Shown: one piece after another, positions 7,925-17,736 of the stretch
Numbering within the stretch: the first letter of the stretch is position 1
Layout: every line of letters starts with the position of its first letter
From: Acidovorax sp. HDW3
Lineage (GTDB): Bacteria > Pseudomonadota > Gammaproteobacteria > Burkholderiales > Burkholderiaceae_C
Length of the DNA: 64,000 bases
Assembly: GCF_011303755.1 (NCBI RefSeq)
Contig: NZ_CP049885.1
Coordinates: 2,691,001 to 2,755,000 of the forward strand
Direction: 5' to 3'
The notes under the pieces: model-generated
What the model was told of the DNA's origin: nothing
The model's database searches: none
The model's input: only the letters and a program-made list of their open reading frames with translations
Translations under genes and position numbers: made by a program

Positions 7925-8782
7925 TTATCCCCGTGCCGTGGACGGCACGGGCCGGAACGTGAGCAGCGGCGAGGAAAGCCCGGAGACGTGCTCGATGCCC
8001 AAGTGGTAACCGGGCAAGGACTGCCGCGCGACCAATGCCCGCAAGTCGGCGGCGAAGTCGTAGTAGCGCGCCACGCTGCCCGATTTGCGGTACAGGTGCT
8101 GAAAGTCGAACTGCCAGCCGTGTTCCTGCTTGCCGCCGTGCTTGCGCACCAGGCGGTACAGCCACCGCTCGATGCCGCCGGTCAGCCGGAAATACGCCGG
8201 GTCGATGGTCAGCACCAGAGCGGCGTCGATCACGCCCGCATAGAACCAGTCCGGCAGGATCAGCTCGATGCCCAGCGGCGTGCCGCTGGCATCGGCCAGC
8301 TCCTTCCATTCGTTGATCCACGAGAAGCGGTGCAGACGCCGGCCGGTCGTCTCGCGGATGGATGTGGCCACCGTGGTCGATTGCAGGCGATCCAGGGCTG
8401 CTTTGAGGCGCTGGTAGTCGCGCAGCGATGTGCCGCGACCGATGTAGCGCAGGATCTCGTAGGGCGTGGCCTGCATGAGCCGCGACGGCCGCAGGCCCGC
8501 GTCGCGGGCTTCCACGATCTGCGAGGCCGCCCATATCAGCACGTCCGCATCCCAGATCGTGGCGATGCCGTGCTCCTGCGTGCCTTCCACGCGGATCGTG
8601 ACGTTGCCGGCCCGGAAGTCGATCGGCGCAATGCGCCGAGACTTCGCCAGCGAGAAGAACGGAAAGGCCATCAAGTCCTGGCTGTCGCGCGGCGCCATGT
8701 CGCCCGGCAAGGCGCGGAACAGGTCGAGCTGTTCGCGCTCTTGCATCGGCCGCTGCCGCACGGGCAGCGCAGGGCTGGACAT
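7925..8782 (-). CDS. repA: Replication initiator protein A (RepA)
   Basis: A 285-residue plasmid-type replication initiator of the Pfam RPA family found in Tn4371-like ICEs. The conserved core includes QDLMAFPFFSLAKSRR (about 35-50), the winged-helix region around EILRYIGRGTSLRDYQRL, and ILPDWFYAGVID. It would bind the iterons placed right after its stop codon and drive limited autonomous replication of the excised element. Stop and start are unambiguous; no strong ribosome site was noted. Confidence 0.9.
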   Translation of the reverse strand: MSSPALPVRQRPMQEREQLDLFRALPGDMAPRDSQDLMAFPFFSLAKSRRIAPIDFRAGNVTIRVEGTQEHGIATIWDADVLIWAASQIVEARDAGLRPSRLMQATPYEILRYIGRGTSLRDYQRLKAALDRLQSTTVATSIRETTGRRLHRFSWINEWKELADASGTPLGIELILPDWFYAGVIDAALVLTIDPAYFRLTGGIERWLYRLVRKHGGKQEHGWQFDFQHLYRKSGSVARYYDFAADLRALVARQSLPGYHLGIEHVSGLSSPLLTFRPVPSTARG

Positions 8783-8808
8783 GACGATGGCCTGACACGC
8801 GCCAGCGA

Positions 8809-9105
8809 TCAGCGCGCACGGCTGTCCGCCGAGTGGTGCTCGGCGTACTCGGGATCGGAAGTCGTCTCGAAACTGCGATCAGCCGCCCAGGCATCGAGGT
8901 CGGCCACGGCGTACATGACGCGCCGGCCGAACTTGCGAAAGCGCGGCCCGCCGCCGATCACGCGCTGCTTTTCCAGCGTGCGCGGCGACAGGCGCAGGTA
9001 CTCGGCGGCTTCGTCGTTGGTGAGGTAGCGTTGGGGCTGCGCGGCAGCGGTCGAGACAGTGGCGGCAGGCCGCAAGGGAGCGGGACGCATGGTGTGAACC
9101 TCCAT
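8809..9105 (-). CDS. AlpA/excisionase-like helix-turn-helix protein
   Basis: A 98-residue protein with a MerR/excisionase-type winged helix (about 27-78): RYLTNDEAAEYLRLSPRTLE followed by a basic wing RKFGRRVMY and the DLDAWA closing helix. Such small proteins act as recombination directionality factors or as activators of ICE genes. ATG codons at 9105 and 9090 are both possible starts. It lies directly upstream of repA on the minus strand. Confidence 0.85.
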   Translation of the reverse strand: MEVHTMRPAPLRPAATVSTAAAQPQRYLTNDEAAEYLRLSPRTLEKQRVIGGGPRFRKFGRRVMYAVADLDAWAADRSFETTSDPEYAEHHSADSRAR

Positions 9106-9173
9106 CGGTTATGAAGCTCCGGCCACACAGCGCGGCTGGATGGAGGCAGTCTCAAGAAGCGAGGGGTTTTCGA

Positions 9174-9947
9174 TCAGGGACGTTTTGCGTGGTCTGCAAA
9201 ACGTCCCTTCTCAAGCGGTGCAAGCTGTGCTAGGCGGCGATAGCCGCCGCGCATCAGCGCATCGCCGCGCCGCACCAGGCGGCGCACGCGGGCGCGCAGG
9301 TCGCCGTCGGCGTGCCAGTCGGCCGCCACGGCATCGGCGCCGAACAGCCCTTCGGCGACTTCGCGCAAGGACGCGCCCGCCAGGGTCGCGTCGAGCGCCT
9401 GCAAGGTGTGCAGTTCCAGCAGCGCAGCGAGTGTCGGCCGGGGCTTCGTATCGGCCAGGTCGGAGCTGGGCAGATGCCCATGTGCAGGCGCGGCAGCGCC
9501 GCCGCGGTGGGCATAGGCGACAGCCATGCCATCCTCCAGGCCGGGCGCCAGCGCGAAGCGCGCGCATCGACCGGGGCTGCGCGCGATCAGCGCCAGCCCT
9601 TTGCCGTCATGCAGCAGTTGCTTGTGCCCAGGGATGTGCCAGAACGCAAAGGCGACCGCATCGGGCGGCGGGTCAGCATCGGCATAGAGCTGCACCACGG
9701 CAGCATGGCCGGGCAGCCAGGCCGGATGCGCGTCGCGCGCATCCAGCACCGGGTCTTCCAGAAGGCGCAAGCCCCAGCGATGTGCCGCGTCCTGTGCCGC
9801 CTGCGGCCGGCGATGACGGCGCAGCCAGTCGAGCCGGTAGTCGGGGTGCCTGCGCAGGTATTCCCAGGCAAGCGCAAGGTCGTCCAAGTGCAGCGCGTAC
9901 AGGTACGCGGCAGTCGGATACCAAGGCTCGGCGCTGCGATCGACCAT
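9174..9947 (-). CDS. DUF2285 domain-containing protein (ICE conserved)
   Basis: A 257-residue protein typical of Tn4371-like and related ICEs. The N-terminus (WYPTAAYLYALHLDDLALAW) matches the transcriptional-regulator-like domain often annotated as DUF6499, and the C-terminal portion (about 165-250), with ALLELHTLQALDATLAGASL and a helical RRGDALMRGGYRRLA end, is DUF2285. It has no recognised catalytic motif. Context suggests a regulatory role in element maintenance, but there is no direct evidence in the sequence. Confidence 0.85.
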   Translation of the reverse strand: MVDRSAEPWYPTAAYLYALHLDDLALAWEYLRRHPDYRLDWLRRHRRPQAAQDAAHRWGLRLLEDPVLDARDAHPAWLPGHAAVVQLYADADPPPDAVAFAFWHIPGHKQLLHDGKGLALIARSPGRCARFALAPGLEDGMAVAYAHRGGAAAPAHGHLPSSDLADTKPRPTLAALLELHTLQALDATLAGASLREVAEGLFGADAVAADWHADGDLRARVRRLVRRGDALMRGGYRRLAQLAPLEKGRFADHAKRP

Positions 9948-10257
9948 GACGCAACCTCCCTGCGAACAGGACGGGCCGCCACGGAAGAACTACGCGCTAC
10001 ATCGGTATCGTCAGAACGTCATGGGTTAAAAAGATGGATGGGGCTGTCAAGACCGATTGGCTCCGATGCGTTGCGGTAGTCGTCTCAATGGCGGGGCAGC
10101 AGCGCCCCGGCCGTGGGACGCCGTACCGTCCAGCCTGCCGCAGCCCGCGCGGGGCATCATGTCTATTTGGATCAGACTGGCGTGGGTATGCCGCAAGAAT
10201 CCCGATTGAGACTTTCCCGGTATGACACCAGACTGAAAAAGTCAGAGTGCGCGGGGT
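9948..10257. other. 310-bp gene-free stretch
   Basis: Upstream region of the DUF2285 gene. No credible coding frame, repeat or terminator was found; it presumably holds the DUF2285 promoter. Confidence 0.5.
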
Positions 10258-10608
10258 TCAGTCCGGGATAGCCCCGTCCCGCTCGGCCAGGCGCGTGTAT
10301 TCCGACAGCATGCGCGTGGGACGGAAATAGAGGTCGCGCAGTACGGGCCGCTTGAGCGGCCCGACGATGCCGGCCAGGTCGGACAGCTTGACGGTGCCTT
10401 GTGCCGGCATCCCGATACCCAGGTCGATGAGGCCCCAGGCAGTGTCGCCGTCGGCGGGGTCGAGCGCAGCCAGCAGCCAGGTCACATGCGCGTCCGGCAT
10501 GAACAGCCGCACCACGGGCACCGGGTCGATGGCCCGGCCAGCAGCGCGGGCCTCGCCGTTGGCGAGCAGTTGCGCGCGCTCTGGGGCGGTGGTGAGTGGC
10601 TGGGGCAT
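10258..10608 (-). CDS. DUF2958 domain-containing protein (copy 1)
   Basis: A 116-residue protein recognisable as DUF2958 by PVVRLFMPDAHVTWLL (about 30-45), DTAWGLIDLGIGMP (about 57-70) and the FRPTRMLSEYTRLA C-terminus. A second gene of exactly the same length and family lies at 22692-23042 in the same element. DUF2958 proteins are frequent ICE passengers of unknown function. The start at 10608 gives the same N-terminal register as the paralogue; longer frames run into the divergent promoter region of the XRE gene. Confidence 0.85.
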   Translation of the reverse strand: MPQPLTTAPERAQLLANGEARAAGRAIDPVPVVRLFMPDAHVTWLLAALDPADGDTAWGLIDLGIGMPAQGTVKLSDLAGIVGPLKRPVLRDLYFRPTRMLSEYTRLAERDGAIPD

Positions 10609-10775
10609 GGTCGGCAATCCCACAAATCCAATGTTGCACGAACGCGGTTTCACGGCGAAGCGCAGAACCGCCAAGCCGGATATGCGTCTTCGTGCGCAAG
10701 CACGGATGCGGTTCCGTGGCTTTACTGGAACCCGCCGATACGGATTTCCGTAAAGGCACAGGCATTGAATGAACA

Positions 10776-10796
10776 CTATAGATTGTAGCTCTATAG
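10776..10796. promoter_or_regulatory. Operator-like inverted repeat before the XRE regulator
   Basis: A perfect palindrome CTATAGA-N7-TCTATAG lies 7 bp upstream of the first possible start of the XRE gene, in an AT-rich stretch of otherwise GC-rich DNA. It is a good candidate autoregulatory site for the XRE protein and could overlap its -10 element. Confidence 0.65.
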
Positions 10797-10802
10797 GGCG
10801 CA

Positions 10803-11135
10803 ATGGGGTGTCATCTTGGTATTTGTGGGGAATCCAAGGTGGCAACAACGTACTCGCTGGCGAAGGCATTGAAGACGGTCAGGAAGGCGCGCGGCTTGAG
10901 CCAGGAAGCGTTCTCTGACGTGTCTAGCCGCACCTACATGAGTACCCTGGAGCGCGACTTGAAAAGCCCGACCTTGCACAAGCTGGCCGAGCTTTGCGAA
11001 GTGATGAAAATCCACCCGCTCACGTTGCTGACCTTGGCGTACGCCGGTGACAGCGAACAGAAAGCCGATCACCTTTTAATGCTAGTTCGACAGGAACTCC
11101 AAGAATTGGTTGTGGATGATTCCGGCCAAAGATAG
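10803..11135 (+). CDS. XRE-family helix-turn-helix regulator (controller-like)
   Basis: A 110-residue protein with a Cro/C1-type helix-turn-helix (about 18-72): LAKALKTVRKARGLSQEAFS, then SRTYMSTLERDLKSPTLHKL. Size and position directly ahead of an ATPase-nuclease and a DNA methylase resemble controller (C) proteins of restriction-modification systems. The start is uncertain: ATG at 10803, or GTG at 10839, which is preceded by GGGGAA. It begins a plus-strand block of noticeably lower GC than the flanking minus-strand ICE genes, suggesting separate acquisition. Confidence 0.88.
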   Translation: MGCHLGICGESKVATTYSLAKALKTVRKARGLSQEAFSDVSSRTYMSTLERDLKSPTLHKLAELCEVMKIHPLTLLTLAYAGDSEQKADHLLMLVRQELQELVVDDSGQR

Positions 11136-11172
11136 ATTTCTTCAAGGGACTTAAAAACAAACTCCGCACACC

Positions 11173-12861
11173 ATGCCTAAGACTCAACTAAAAAAGCTAA
11201 CGATCGAGAAATTCCGCGCATTGAACGATGTGGCGGTTGAGTTCGGCGATTACATCACTGTTGTTTGTGGAAAAAATGGTACCTCAAAGTCCTCGATACT
11301 GGGCATAGCTGCGCAAATTTTTAGCTTTGAAAAAGATTACGTCAAAGACGAAGCTCTTGCATTCCGACAGATTGCAGGAGAAATGTTCAAGTCTCAATAC
11401 AGTGACCATTTCAGGATATCCGAAAAGTTTGATGTTCCCGGCTCCATGTCCGTAAACATTGATTTGCTTGACGGATATACAAATCAGGCTGCGACCGCCA
11501 GACTTGAGTTGATGAAAAGAGGGAAGTCGCCTAGACCTGTAGTTAGAAATAACAGCACGGCGGCCGGAAGCAGCAACACGAGTAGGAATTTTACTCATCC
11601 GGTAATTTTTCTTAGCTTGAAGCGTCTTTACCCTATCGCGGCCAGAGACTACAAGCTAGGCGACTTTGATTATCTAGAGCATCACAAGAAAGATTTCATT
11701 GCGCTAACGAACGAGCTTCTTAACCGCAACGCATCGCTTGCAACAGGGACTGATGGAACTATCAGTTCTGCGGTGGCGCATGGGGAGAACTACGACCAAG
11801 ACTCTGTTTCGGCGGGTGAGGACAATGCAGGCCAGATCATATTGGCCTTGATGTCTTTCAGAAAGTTGAAGGAAGAGTATGCTGACTATAAAGGTGGTTT
11901 GCTTTTAATCGACGAGGCTGATGCTGGGCTATTTCCGACTGCACAAGTAAATCTACTAAAGATGCTTGATCGCGAGTGCAAGAGCTTGGATCTTCAAGTT
12001 GTCATGACTTCGCATTCGCCGGTTCTGATTGAATATGCGTATGAGCAGAGTCGTCAGTTCAGAAGAAAGTACAAGACCATTTATTTGAGCAACACCTACG
12101 GCAATGTCCAGGTGATGCAAGACTGGTCATGGGCACAAATTAGTGCAGACATCAACACAAAGACCATTGATACGTCATCTGGAGTTTCACTGCCTCGCAT
12201 AAATATCTATTTCGAAGACAAAGAGGCCGAAGATTTTTTTGCAACTTTGATGTTTAGGCAGCCAATAAAGAAGTTCACAAATCCGATGTCGGAAGTGTCA
12301 CTCGGATGCTCTAATTATCTTCAGTTGATCCAGAAGAAACTCCCTGAGTTCTCGGAAAGAAGCATCGTCTGCTTAGATGCAGATCAAGACTCTCAGGTTA
12401 CAGGGAAGAGCTATAAGACAGTGACCCTCTTGCCTGGGCATCTCCCACCTGACCAGCTTGTGTTCGAGCACTTGTACAATCTCCCTGCCGCCCATCCATT
12501 TTGGAAGAATGATTTGCAGTTCACAAGAGATGTTTTCACCAATGCAGCTCGCGAGGTTTTGAACGAGTTTTCAATCAACGGGGATTCTGTTGAGGTGAAG
12601 GAGCGGGTGGCTGCATACACTGGAACCAAGAAGCCGAGAGAGGTTTTTAAGCGTTTTTATAAGGGTGTCGAATTTCAGAAATTGCTCACATCTGGAGTCA
12701 AGCCCTACAATCCTTGGAAGCATTGGATAGATAACAATCCAATGCTTATTAACGAATTCTTGGAGAATTTCAAGACGGCTGTTCACGGTGTGATGAGCAC
12801 AGGGTATGCTGTGGACGTCACCAAGTTGGCCGCCTTGGAAGTTAAGCCAAGAAAGGTATAA
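11173..12861 (+). CDS. AAA ATPase with TOPRIM-like C-terminal region (OLD/PARIS-like)
   Basis: A 562-residue protein with an ABC/SMC-like ATPase: Walker A GKNGTSKSS (33-41), signature-like SAGEDNAGQ (213-221), Walker B LLLIDEAD (243-250) and switch TSHS (279-282). After residue 340 it shows TOPRIM-like motifs: IYFEDKEAE (345-353) with the acidic E, and LDADQD (401-406) as the DxD pair. That layout matches overcoming-lysogenization-defect (OLD) nucleases or single-chain PARIS-like proteins. It sits between an XRE regulator and a DNA adenine methylase, only 2 bp from the latter. Anti-phage or restriction function is likely by family and context; the exact subfamily is not settled by eye. Confidence 0.82.
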   Translation: MPKTQLKKLTIEKFRALNDVAVEFGDYITVVCGKNGTSKSSILGIAAQIFSFEKDYVKDEALAFRQIAGEMFKSQYSDHFRISEKFDVPGSMSVNIDLLDGYTNQAATARLELMKRGKSPRPVVRNNSTAAGSSNTSRNFTHPVIFLSLKRLYPIAARDYKLGDFDYLEHHKKDFIALTNELLNRNASLATGTDGTISSAVAHGENYDQDSVSAGEDNAGQIILALMSFRKLKEEYADYKGGLLLIDEADAGLFPTAQVNLLKMLDRECKSLDLQVVMTSHSPVLIEYAYEQSRQFRRKYKTIYLSNTYGNVQVMQDWSWAQISADINTKTIDTSSGVSLPRINIYFEDKEAEDFFATLMFRQPIKKFTNPMSEVSLGCSNYLQLIQKKLPEFSERSIVCLDADQDSQVTGKSYKTVTLLPGHLPPDQLVFEHLYNLPAAHPFWKNDLQFTRDVFTNAAREVLNEFSINGDSVEVKERVAAYTGTKKPREVFKRFYKGVEFQKLLTSGVKPYNPWKHWIDNNPMLINEFLENFKTAVHGVMSTGYAVDVTKLAALEVKPRKV

Positions 12862-12863
12862 CG

Positions 12864-13739
12864 ATGTTCTCAAACAGACTGTATAGCCCTCTGCGCTACC
12901 CTGGCGGGAAGGCGCCATTTGCTCCATTTATTGCAAAAATAATGGAAACGAATGGTGTCACGGGAGGGCATTACTTGGAGCCATACGCTGGCGGGGCAGG
13001 CGTTGCGCTTGATCTACTCTTTCATGGGCACGCAAGTCATATCCACATCAACGATGCTGATCCTGCCGTATATGCTTTTTGGGTTGCTGTAACAAAGCAT
13101 TCAACTGAGCTTCTTGATTTACTCGAATCCACCCCTATTACCATTGAAGAATGGTTTAGATGGCGAACCGTTTTACGAGAAGATTCCGTTGCCAGCCTAG
13201 TCGATAAAGGATTTGCGACTTTGTTCATGAATCGGACGAATCGGTCTGGAATTCTCAAGGCAGGCGTCATTGGTGGAAAGAGTCAGAACGGGAACTACAA
13301 GCTGGACGCTAGATTTAAGAAGGACGTTGTTGCTTCACGCATTCGTGAAATCGCCCGGCGACAGAGTGACATATCGGTGTATTGTGAAGATTCACTGTGC
13401 CTTCTGAATCGCTGCTCGGATTTTTTGCCAAAACAATCTCTGATCTACCTCGACCCTCCATACTACGTTAAGGGAAAGGGGTTGTATCGAAATTACTACG
13501 AGCATGATGACCACGCGGCCATTGCCAAAGTCATTCAACAGAAGAAGTTCAAATGGCCTTGGGTCGTGTCTTATGACAACGCCGAAGAAATTTGCGCCAT
13601 GTATCGCATGAGCCAATCGTTGAGCTATGGTCTGAACTACACCGCACAAAGACGATACGTTGGTAATGAGGTAATGTTCTTCAGTCAGAACTTGACAGTG
13701 CCTGATGAAGCCATTCCTCAAACTAGGGCGGTGAGCTAA
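12864..13739 (+). CDS. D12-class DNA N6-adenine methyltransferase (Dam-like)
   Basis: A 291-residue adenine methylase with the opening SPLRYPGGKA typical of Dam-type enzymes, the SAM-binding motif EPYAGGAGVAL (39-49), the NRTNRSG element (about 123-129) and the catalytic DPPY (197-200). It should transfer methyl groups to N6 of adenine; GATC or a related site is plausible but the target cannot be read from the sequence. Its ATG is 2 bp after the ATPase stop, so it is translationally coupled to that gene. Together with the XRE protein it resembles a restriction-modification set in which the ATPase-TOPRIM protein replaces a classical endonuclease. Confidence 0.92.
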   Translation: MFSNRLYSPLRYPGGKAPFAPFIAKIMETNGVTGGHYLEPYAGGAGVALDLLFHGHASHIHINDADPAVYAFWVAVTKHSTELLDLLESTPITIEEWFRWRTVLREDSVASLVDKGFATLFMNRTNRSGILKAGVIGGKSQNGNYKLDARFKKDVVASRIREIARRQSDISVYCEDSLCLLNRCSDFLPKQSLIYLDPPYYVKGKGLYRNYYEHDDHAAIAKVIQQKKFKWPWVVSYDNAEEICAMYRMSQSLSYGLNYTAQRRYVGNEVMFFSQNLTVPDEAIPQTRAVS

Positions 13740-13766
13740 AAACGCCCCGCCGCAATGGGCGGAGCG
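13738..13766 (-). terminator. Terminator between the methylase and DUF736 genes
   Basis: On the minus strand a 9-bp stem (CGCTCCGCC/GGCGGGGCG, one G-T pair) with a 6-base loop is followed by five T. It follows the DUF736 stop at 13776 and abuts the methylase stop, so it may work in both directions. Confidence 0.75.
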
Positions 13767-13775
13767 CTGCGGCGG

Positions 13776-14090
13776 TCACGCCGCCTGGGGCTTGCTGCGC
13801 GACCAGATCAGGTCGTGCGTGCCATCCTCGCTTTCGATCAGGCGGGCATAGACCGTGGCTGGGAACGATGGATCGTCGAGGGTCACGGAGATGTACTCCC
13901 GCCCGGCCTCGCTGGTCTTCTTCCACGCCGCGCCAATGTCGTGGCTGGCCGCCTGCAAGCGGAAGTCAGGGGCCTTCTCGTTGTCCCCCTTGTCGTTGGG
14001 AACCAGCTTGACCTTGACGTTGAGCGTCAGGGTGCGAAGCGTGCCGGCGAAGCCGTCTTTCTCTGCGGTGAAGGTGCCGATGTTGGCCAT
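13776..14090 (-). CDS. DUF736 family ICE protein
   Basis: A 104-residue protein beginning [20 protein letters not shown] and ending [12 protein letters not shown], the highly conserved form of DUF736 seen in many proteobacterial ICEs. It is predicted to be soluble and beta-rich; function unknown. The ATG at 14090 is preceded by AAAGGAGAAAAC, a strong ribosome site. It has a long non-coding leader region upstream. Confidence 0.92.
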   Translation of the reverse strand: MANIGTFTAEKDGFAGTLRTLTLNVKVKLVPNDKGDNEKAPDFRLQAASHDIGAAWKKTSEAGREYISVTLDDPSFPATVYARLIESEDGTHDLIWSRSKPQAA

Positions 14091-14821
14091 GATGTTTTCT
14101 CCTTTCGGTTGAACAAGGTTCGCGCCCATCGCGTCCTTGTTGTGATTCGGCCGGCGGGGGACGGGCTGGCTGCACCGCTTGCGGTCGGAACGCAGTGGAG
14201 AACCGGAAGGCGAAAAGAATTTGCTGCGCGAGGAAGCCGCGCAGCGGCGGGGAAATTGTTTTCGCCGGACGGTTGCAGCCATGAAGCCCGAGGCGCAGCC
14301 GCGCCCCCGCCAGGATTCACAACGAGACAAGGACGCCTTGGGCCGAACCGCTCCGAAAGGAGATGGGGCCGGCTCGGCATCCCGGCATGAAGGCTGCTCC
14401 GGCTCGCCCGCTAACGCGGGCCAGGTCAACCACCCGACGACAGGCGAGAACGCCCCTGCCGCACCTTGCGGTGCCGGTCTTGAGGCGTGGCGTGGAAGCT
14501 CCATAGCGATGCCGGGCGGGTTGTCCGTGAACCGTCCTTCGTGATGTGACAGGCGGGAACCGCCAGCGTTGAGGACGGCACGCATTTGCACAACCTGCCG
14601 CAGCAAGCGCCAGCGTGTTCGCCAGCGCCGCGCCCATCGCGGCGGGGCGCTGGCCGGGCCGATCCGGCGTAGGCCGGTTCGGCGGTGTTCAAGGGGTGCC
14701 AAGCATCGCGCGGCGGGGATAGCCCGCAGGGCTTTCCCCTGGAGGCAAGCGCGAGCGCGCAGCGCCGCAGGCGCGAAGGCGTGAGCAACTGTCTTAAAAG
14801 TCAAGACAGCGCATCGTGAAA
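14091..14821. other. 731-bp gene-free leader region upstream of DUF736
   Basis: No convincing gene on either strand. The region is rich in hairpins and ends with a 110-bp block (14676-14785) that is repeated at 22239-22347 and contains one copy of the covarying hairpin module (14744-14785). Confidence 0.6.
14676..14785 (+). repeat. 110-bp dispersed ICE repeat, copy 1
   Basis: From GGTTCGGCGG through GGGGTGCCAAGCATCGCGCG to the hairpin module, this block is nearly identical to 22239-22347 in the same orientation. It ends 37 bp before the PadR-chrA cargo. Confidence 0.85.
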
Positions 14822-14851
14822 ATATCGAATTTCGTTATCGTTATTCGATAT
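14822..14851. promoter_or_regulatory. Operator-like inverted repeat overlapping the padR start codon
   Basis: ATATCGAAT (14822-14830) and ATTCGATAT (14843-14851) form a perfect 9-bp palindrome with a 12-bp spacer; the second arm covers the A and T of the PadR ATG. Binding here would block transcription or translation start of the padR-chrA pair. Confidence 0.65.
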
Positions 14852-15179
14852 GAAAGAAAAACCAACACCCCGCGCCATGGAGCACCACGACCTGCTGTCG
14901 GGGCTGATCCGCCTGCACGTGCTGCACCACGCGGCCGAGCAGGAGATCTATGGGCAGTGGATGATCGACGAACTGGCCCACCACGGCTATCGCCTCTCCC
15001 CAGGAACGCTGTACCCGATGCTGCACAAGATGGAGCGCGACGGCTACCTCGTCTCCCGCCAGGAGCGTGAAGGGCGCACCGTGCGCAAGCTCTACACGAT
15101 CACGCCCAAGGGCATGGAAGGCTTGGCGCTGGCCAAGGAACGCATCTGGGAGTTCACCGGGGAGGCAATGCACAAATGA
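14850..15179 (+). CDS. PadR-family transcriptional regulator of chromate cargo
   Basis: A 109-residue winged-helix protein with the PadR core: LLSGLIRLHVLHHA, YGQWMIDELAHHGYRLSPGTLYPMLHKMERDGYL and a basic wing KLYTITPKG. It lacks the long C-terminal helix of PadR-s1 proteins and is of the short s2 type. Its stop overlaps the chrA start by four bases (ATGA), so it almost certainly controls chrA. The palindrome over its own start codon suggests autorepression; the effector (chromate or another signal) is unknown. Confidence 0.9.
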   Translation: MKEKPTPRAMEHHDLLSGLIRLHVLHHAAEQEIYGQWMIDELAHHGYRLSPGTLYPMLHKMERDGYLVSRQEREGRTVRKLYTITPKGMEGLALAKERIWEFTGEAMHK

Positions 15180-16405
15180 CAGATTCCACCAACACCTTGC
15201 AGCATGAGGCCGCAGCCGCGCGCGGCTCACCCGTCGAAGTCTTTGGCGCCTTCCTCAAGCTGGGGCTGACCTCCTTCGGCGGGCCGATCGCGCACCTGGG
15301 CTATTTCCGCTCGGAGTTTGTCGAGCGCCGCCACTGGCTGGATGACCGCAGCTACTCCGATCTGGTCGCCCTGTGCCAATTCCTGCCGGGCCCAGCCAGC
15401 AGCCAGGTAGGCATGGCGCTGGGGCTGGGCCGCGCGGGCTGGCTGGGCCTGCTGGCGGCCTGGGCGGGATTCACCTTGCCGTCGGCGATTGCGCTGATCC
15501 TGTTCGCCTTCGGCATCGCGGAGTACCAGGGGCTGGCCCAGTCGGGCTGGGTGCATGGGCTCAAGGTGGTAGCCGTGGCCATCGTGGCGCAAGCTGTCTG
15601 GGGAATGGCCAAGTCACTGTGCCCGGATCGGCCGCGTGCTGCCCTAGCCATTCTGGCGGCGCTGCTGACCATGATCCTGCCCTCGGCTGCAGGCCAGCTT
15701 GCCGCCATTGCAATGACAGGACTGTTGGGCTGGTGGACATTGAAGATCGCGCAACCCGGCGGCGGCCGAGCCCACAGTTACCCCGTCTCGCGCAAGCTGG
15801 GCATCGTGGCACTGCTGCTGTTCGCCGCACCGCTCGTCGGGCTACCCCTATGGGCGGCAGCCACGGGCTCATCCACGATCGCGCTGCTAGAAGGCGTGTA
15901 CCGCTCCGGCGCACTGGTCTTTGGTGGCGGGCACGTCGTGCTGCCGCTGCTGCAAGCCGCCGTGGTGCCCAGCGGCATCGTGAGCAACGCCGACTTCCTA
16001 GCCGGCTACGGTGCGGCGCAGGCCGTGCCGGGGCCGCTGTTCACGTTCTCGGCCTATCTCGGCGCCGTCGCACAGGGGCCGCTGCATGGCTGGATCGGTG
16101 GTCTGGCACTGCTGGGCACCATCTTCCTGCCGGCCTTCTTCGTGCTGGTCGGTGCGCTGCCGTTCTGGGAAGGACTGCGCCACCGCGCGGGCATCCAGAC
16201 GGCCATGGCGGGCATCAATGCCGGCGTGGTCGGCATCCTGGTGTCCGCGCTGTACGACCCGGTGTGGACGAGCGCTATCCACGGCAAGGCGGATTTCGGG
16301 CTGGCACTGCTCTCGTTCGGGCTGCTGACGGTGGGACGTGTGCCGCCAGCGCTCGTGGTGCTGCTGGCCGGGCTCGCGGGCTGGGTCATGGCGATGGGTA
16401 TCTGA
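15176..16405 (+). CDS. chrA: Chromate transporter ChrA
   Basis: A 409-residue long-chain ChrA-family inner-membrane protein that exports chromate. Two homologous halves are visible: the first with FGAFLKLGLTSFGGPIAHLG (about 22-41) and LCQFLPGPASSQ, the second with VYRSGALVFGGGHVVLPLLQ (about 241-260) and GYGAAQAVPGPLFTFSAYLG. About ten hydrophobic segments span the protein. It is translationally coupled to the PadR regulator. The downstream side is interrupted by an IS110-type transposase gene in the opposite direction; no chrB is present. Confidence 0.94.
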   Translation: MTDSTNTLQHEAAAARGSPVEVFGAFLKLGLTSFGGPIAHLGYFRSEFVERRHWLDDRSYSDLVALCQFLPGPASSQVGMALGLGRAGWLGLLAAWAGFTLPSAIALILFAFGIAEYQGLAQSGWVHGLKVVAVAIVAQAVWGMAKSLCPDRPRAALAILAALLTMILPSAAGQLAAIAMTGLLGWWTLKIAQPGGGRAHSYPVSRKLGIVALLLFAAPLVGLPLWAAATGSSTIALLEGVYRSGALVFGGGHVVLPLLQAAVVPSGIVSNADFLAGYGAAQAVPGPLFTFSAYLGAVAQGPLHGWIGGLALLGTIFLPAFFVLVGALPFWEGLRHRAGIQTAMAGINAGVVGILVSALYDPVWTSAIHGKADFGLALLSFGLLTVGRVPPALVVLLAGLAGWVMAMGI

Positions 16406-16449
16406 AGCCCAGGCGCCAGGACATAGGGACACCGCCACCATCTAGAAAG

Positions 16450-17736
<1,287 letters not shown>

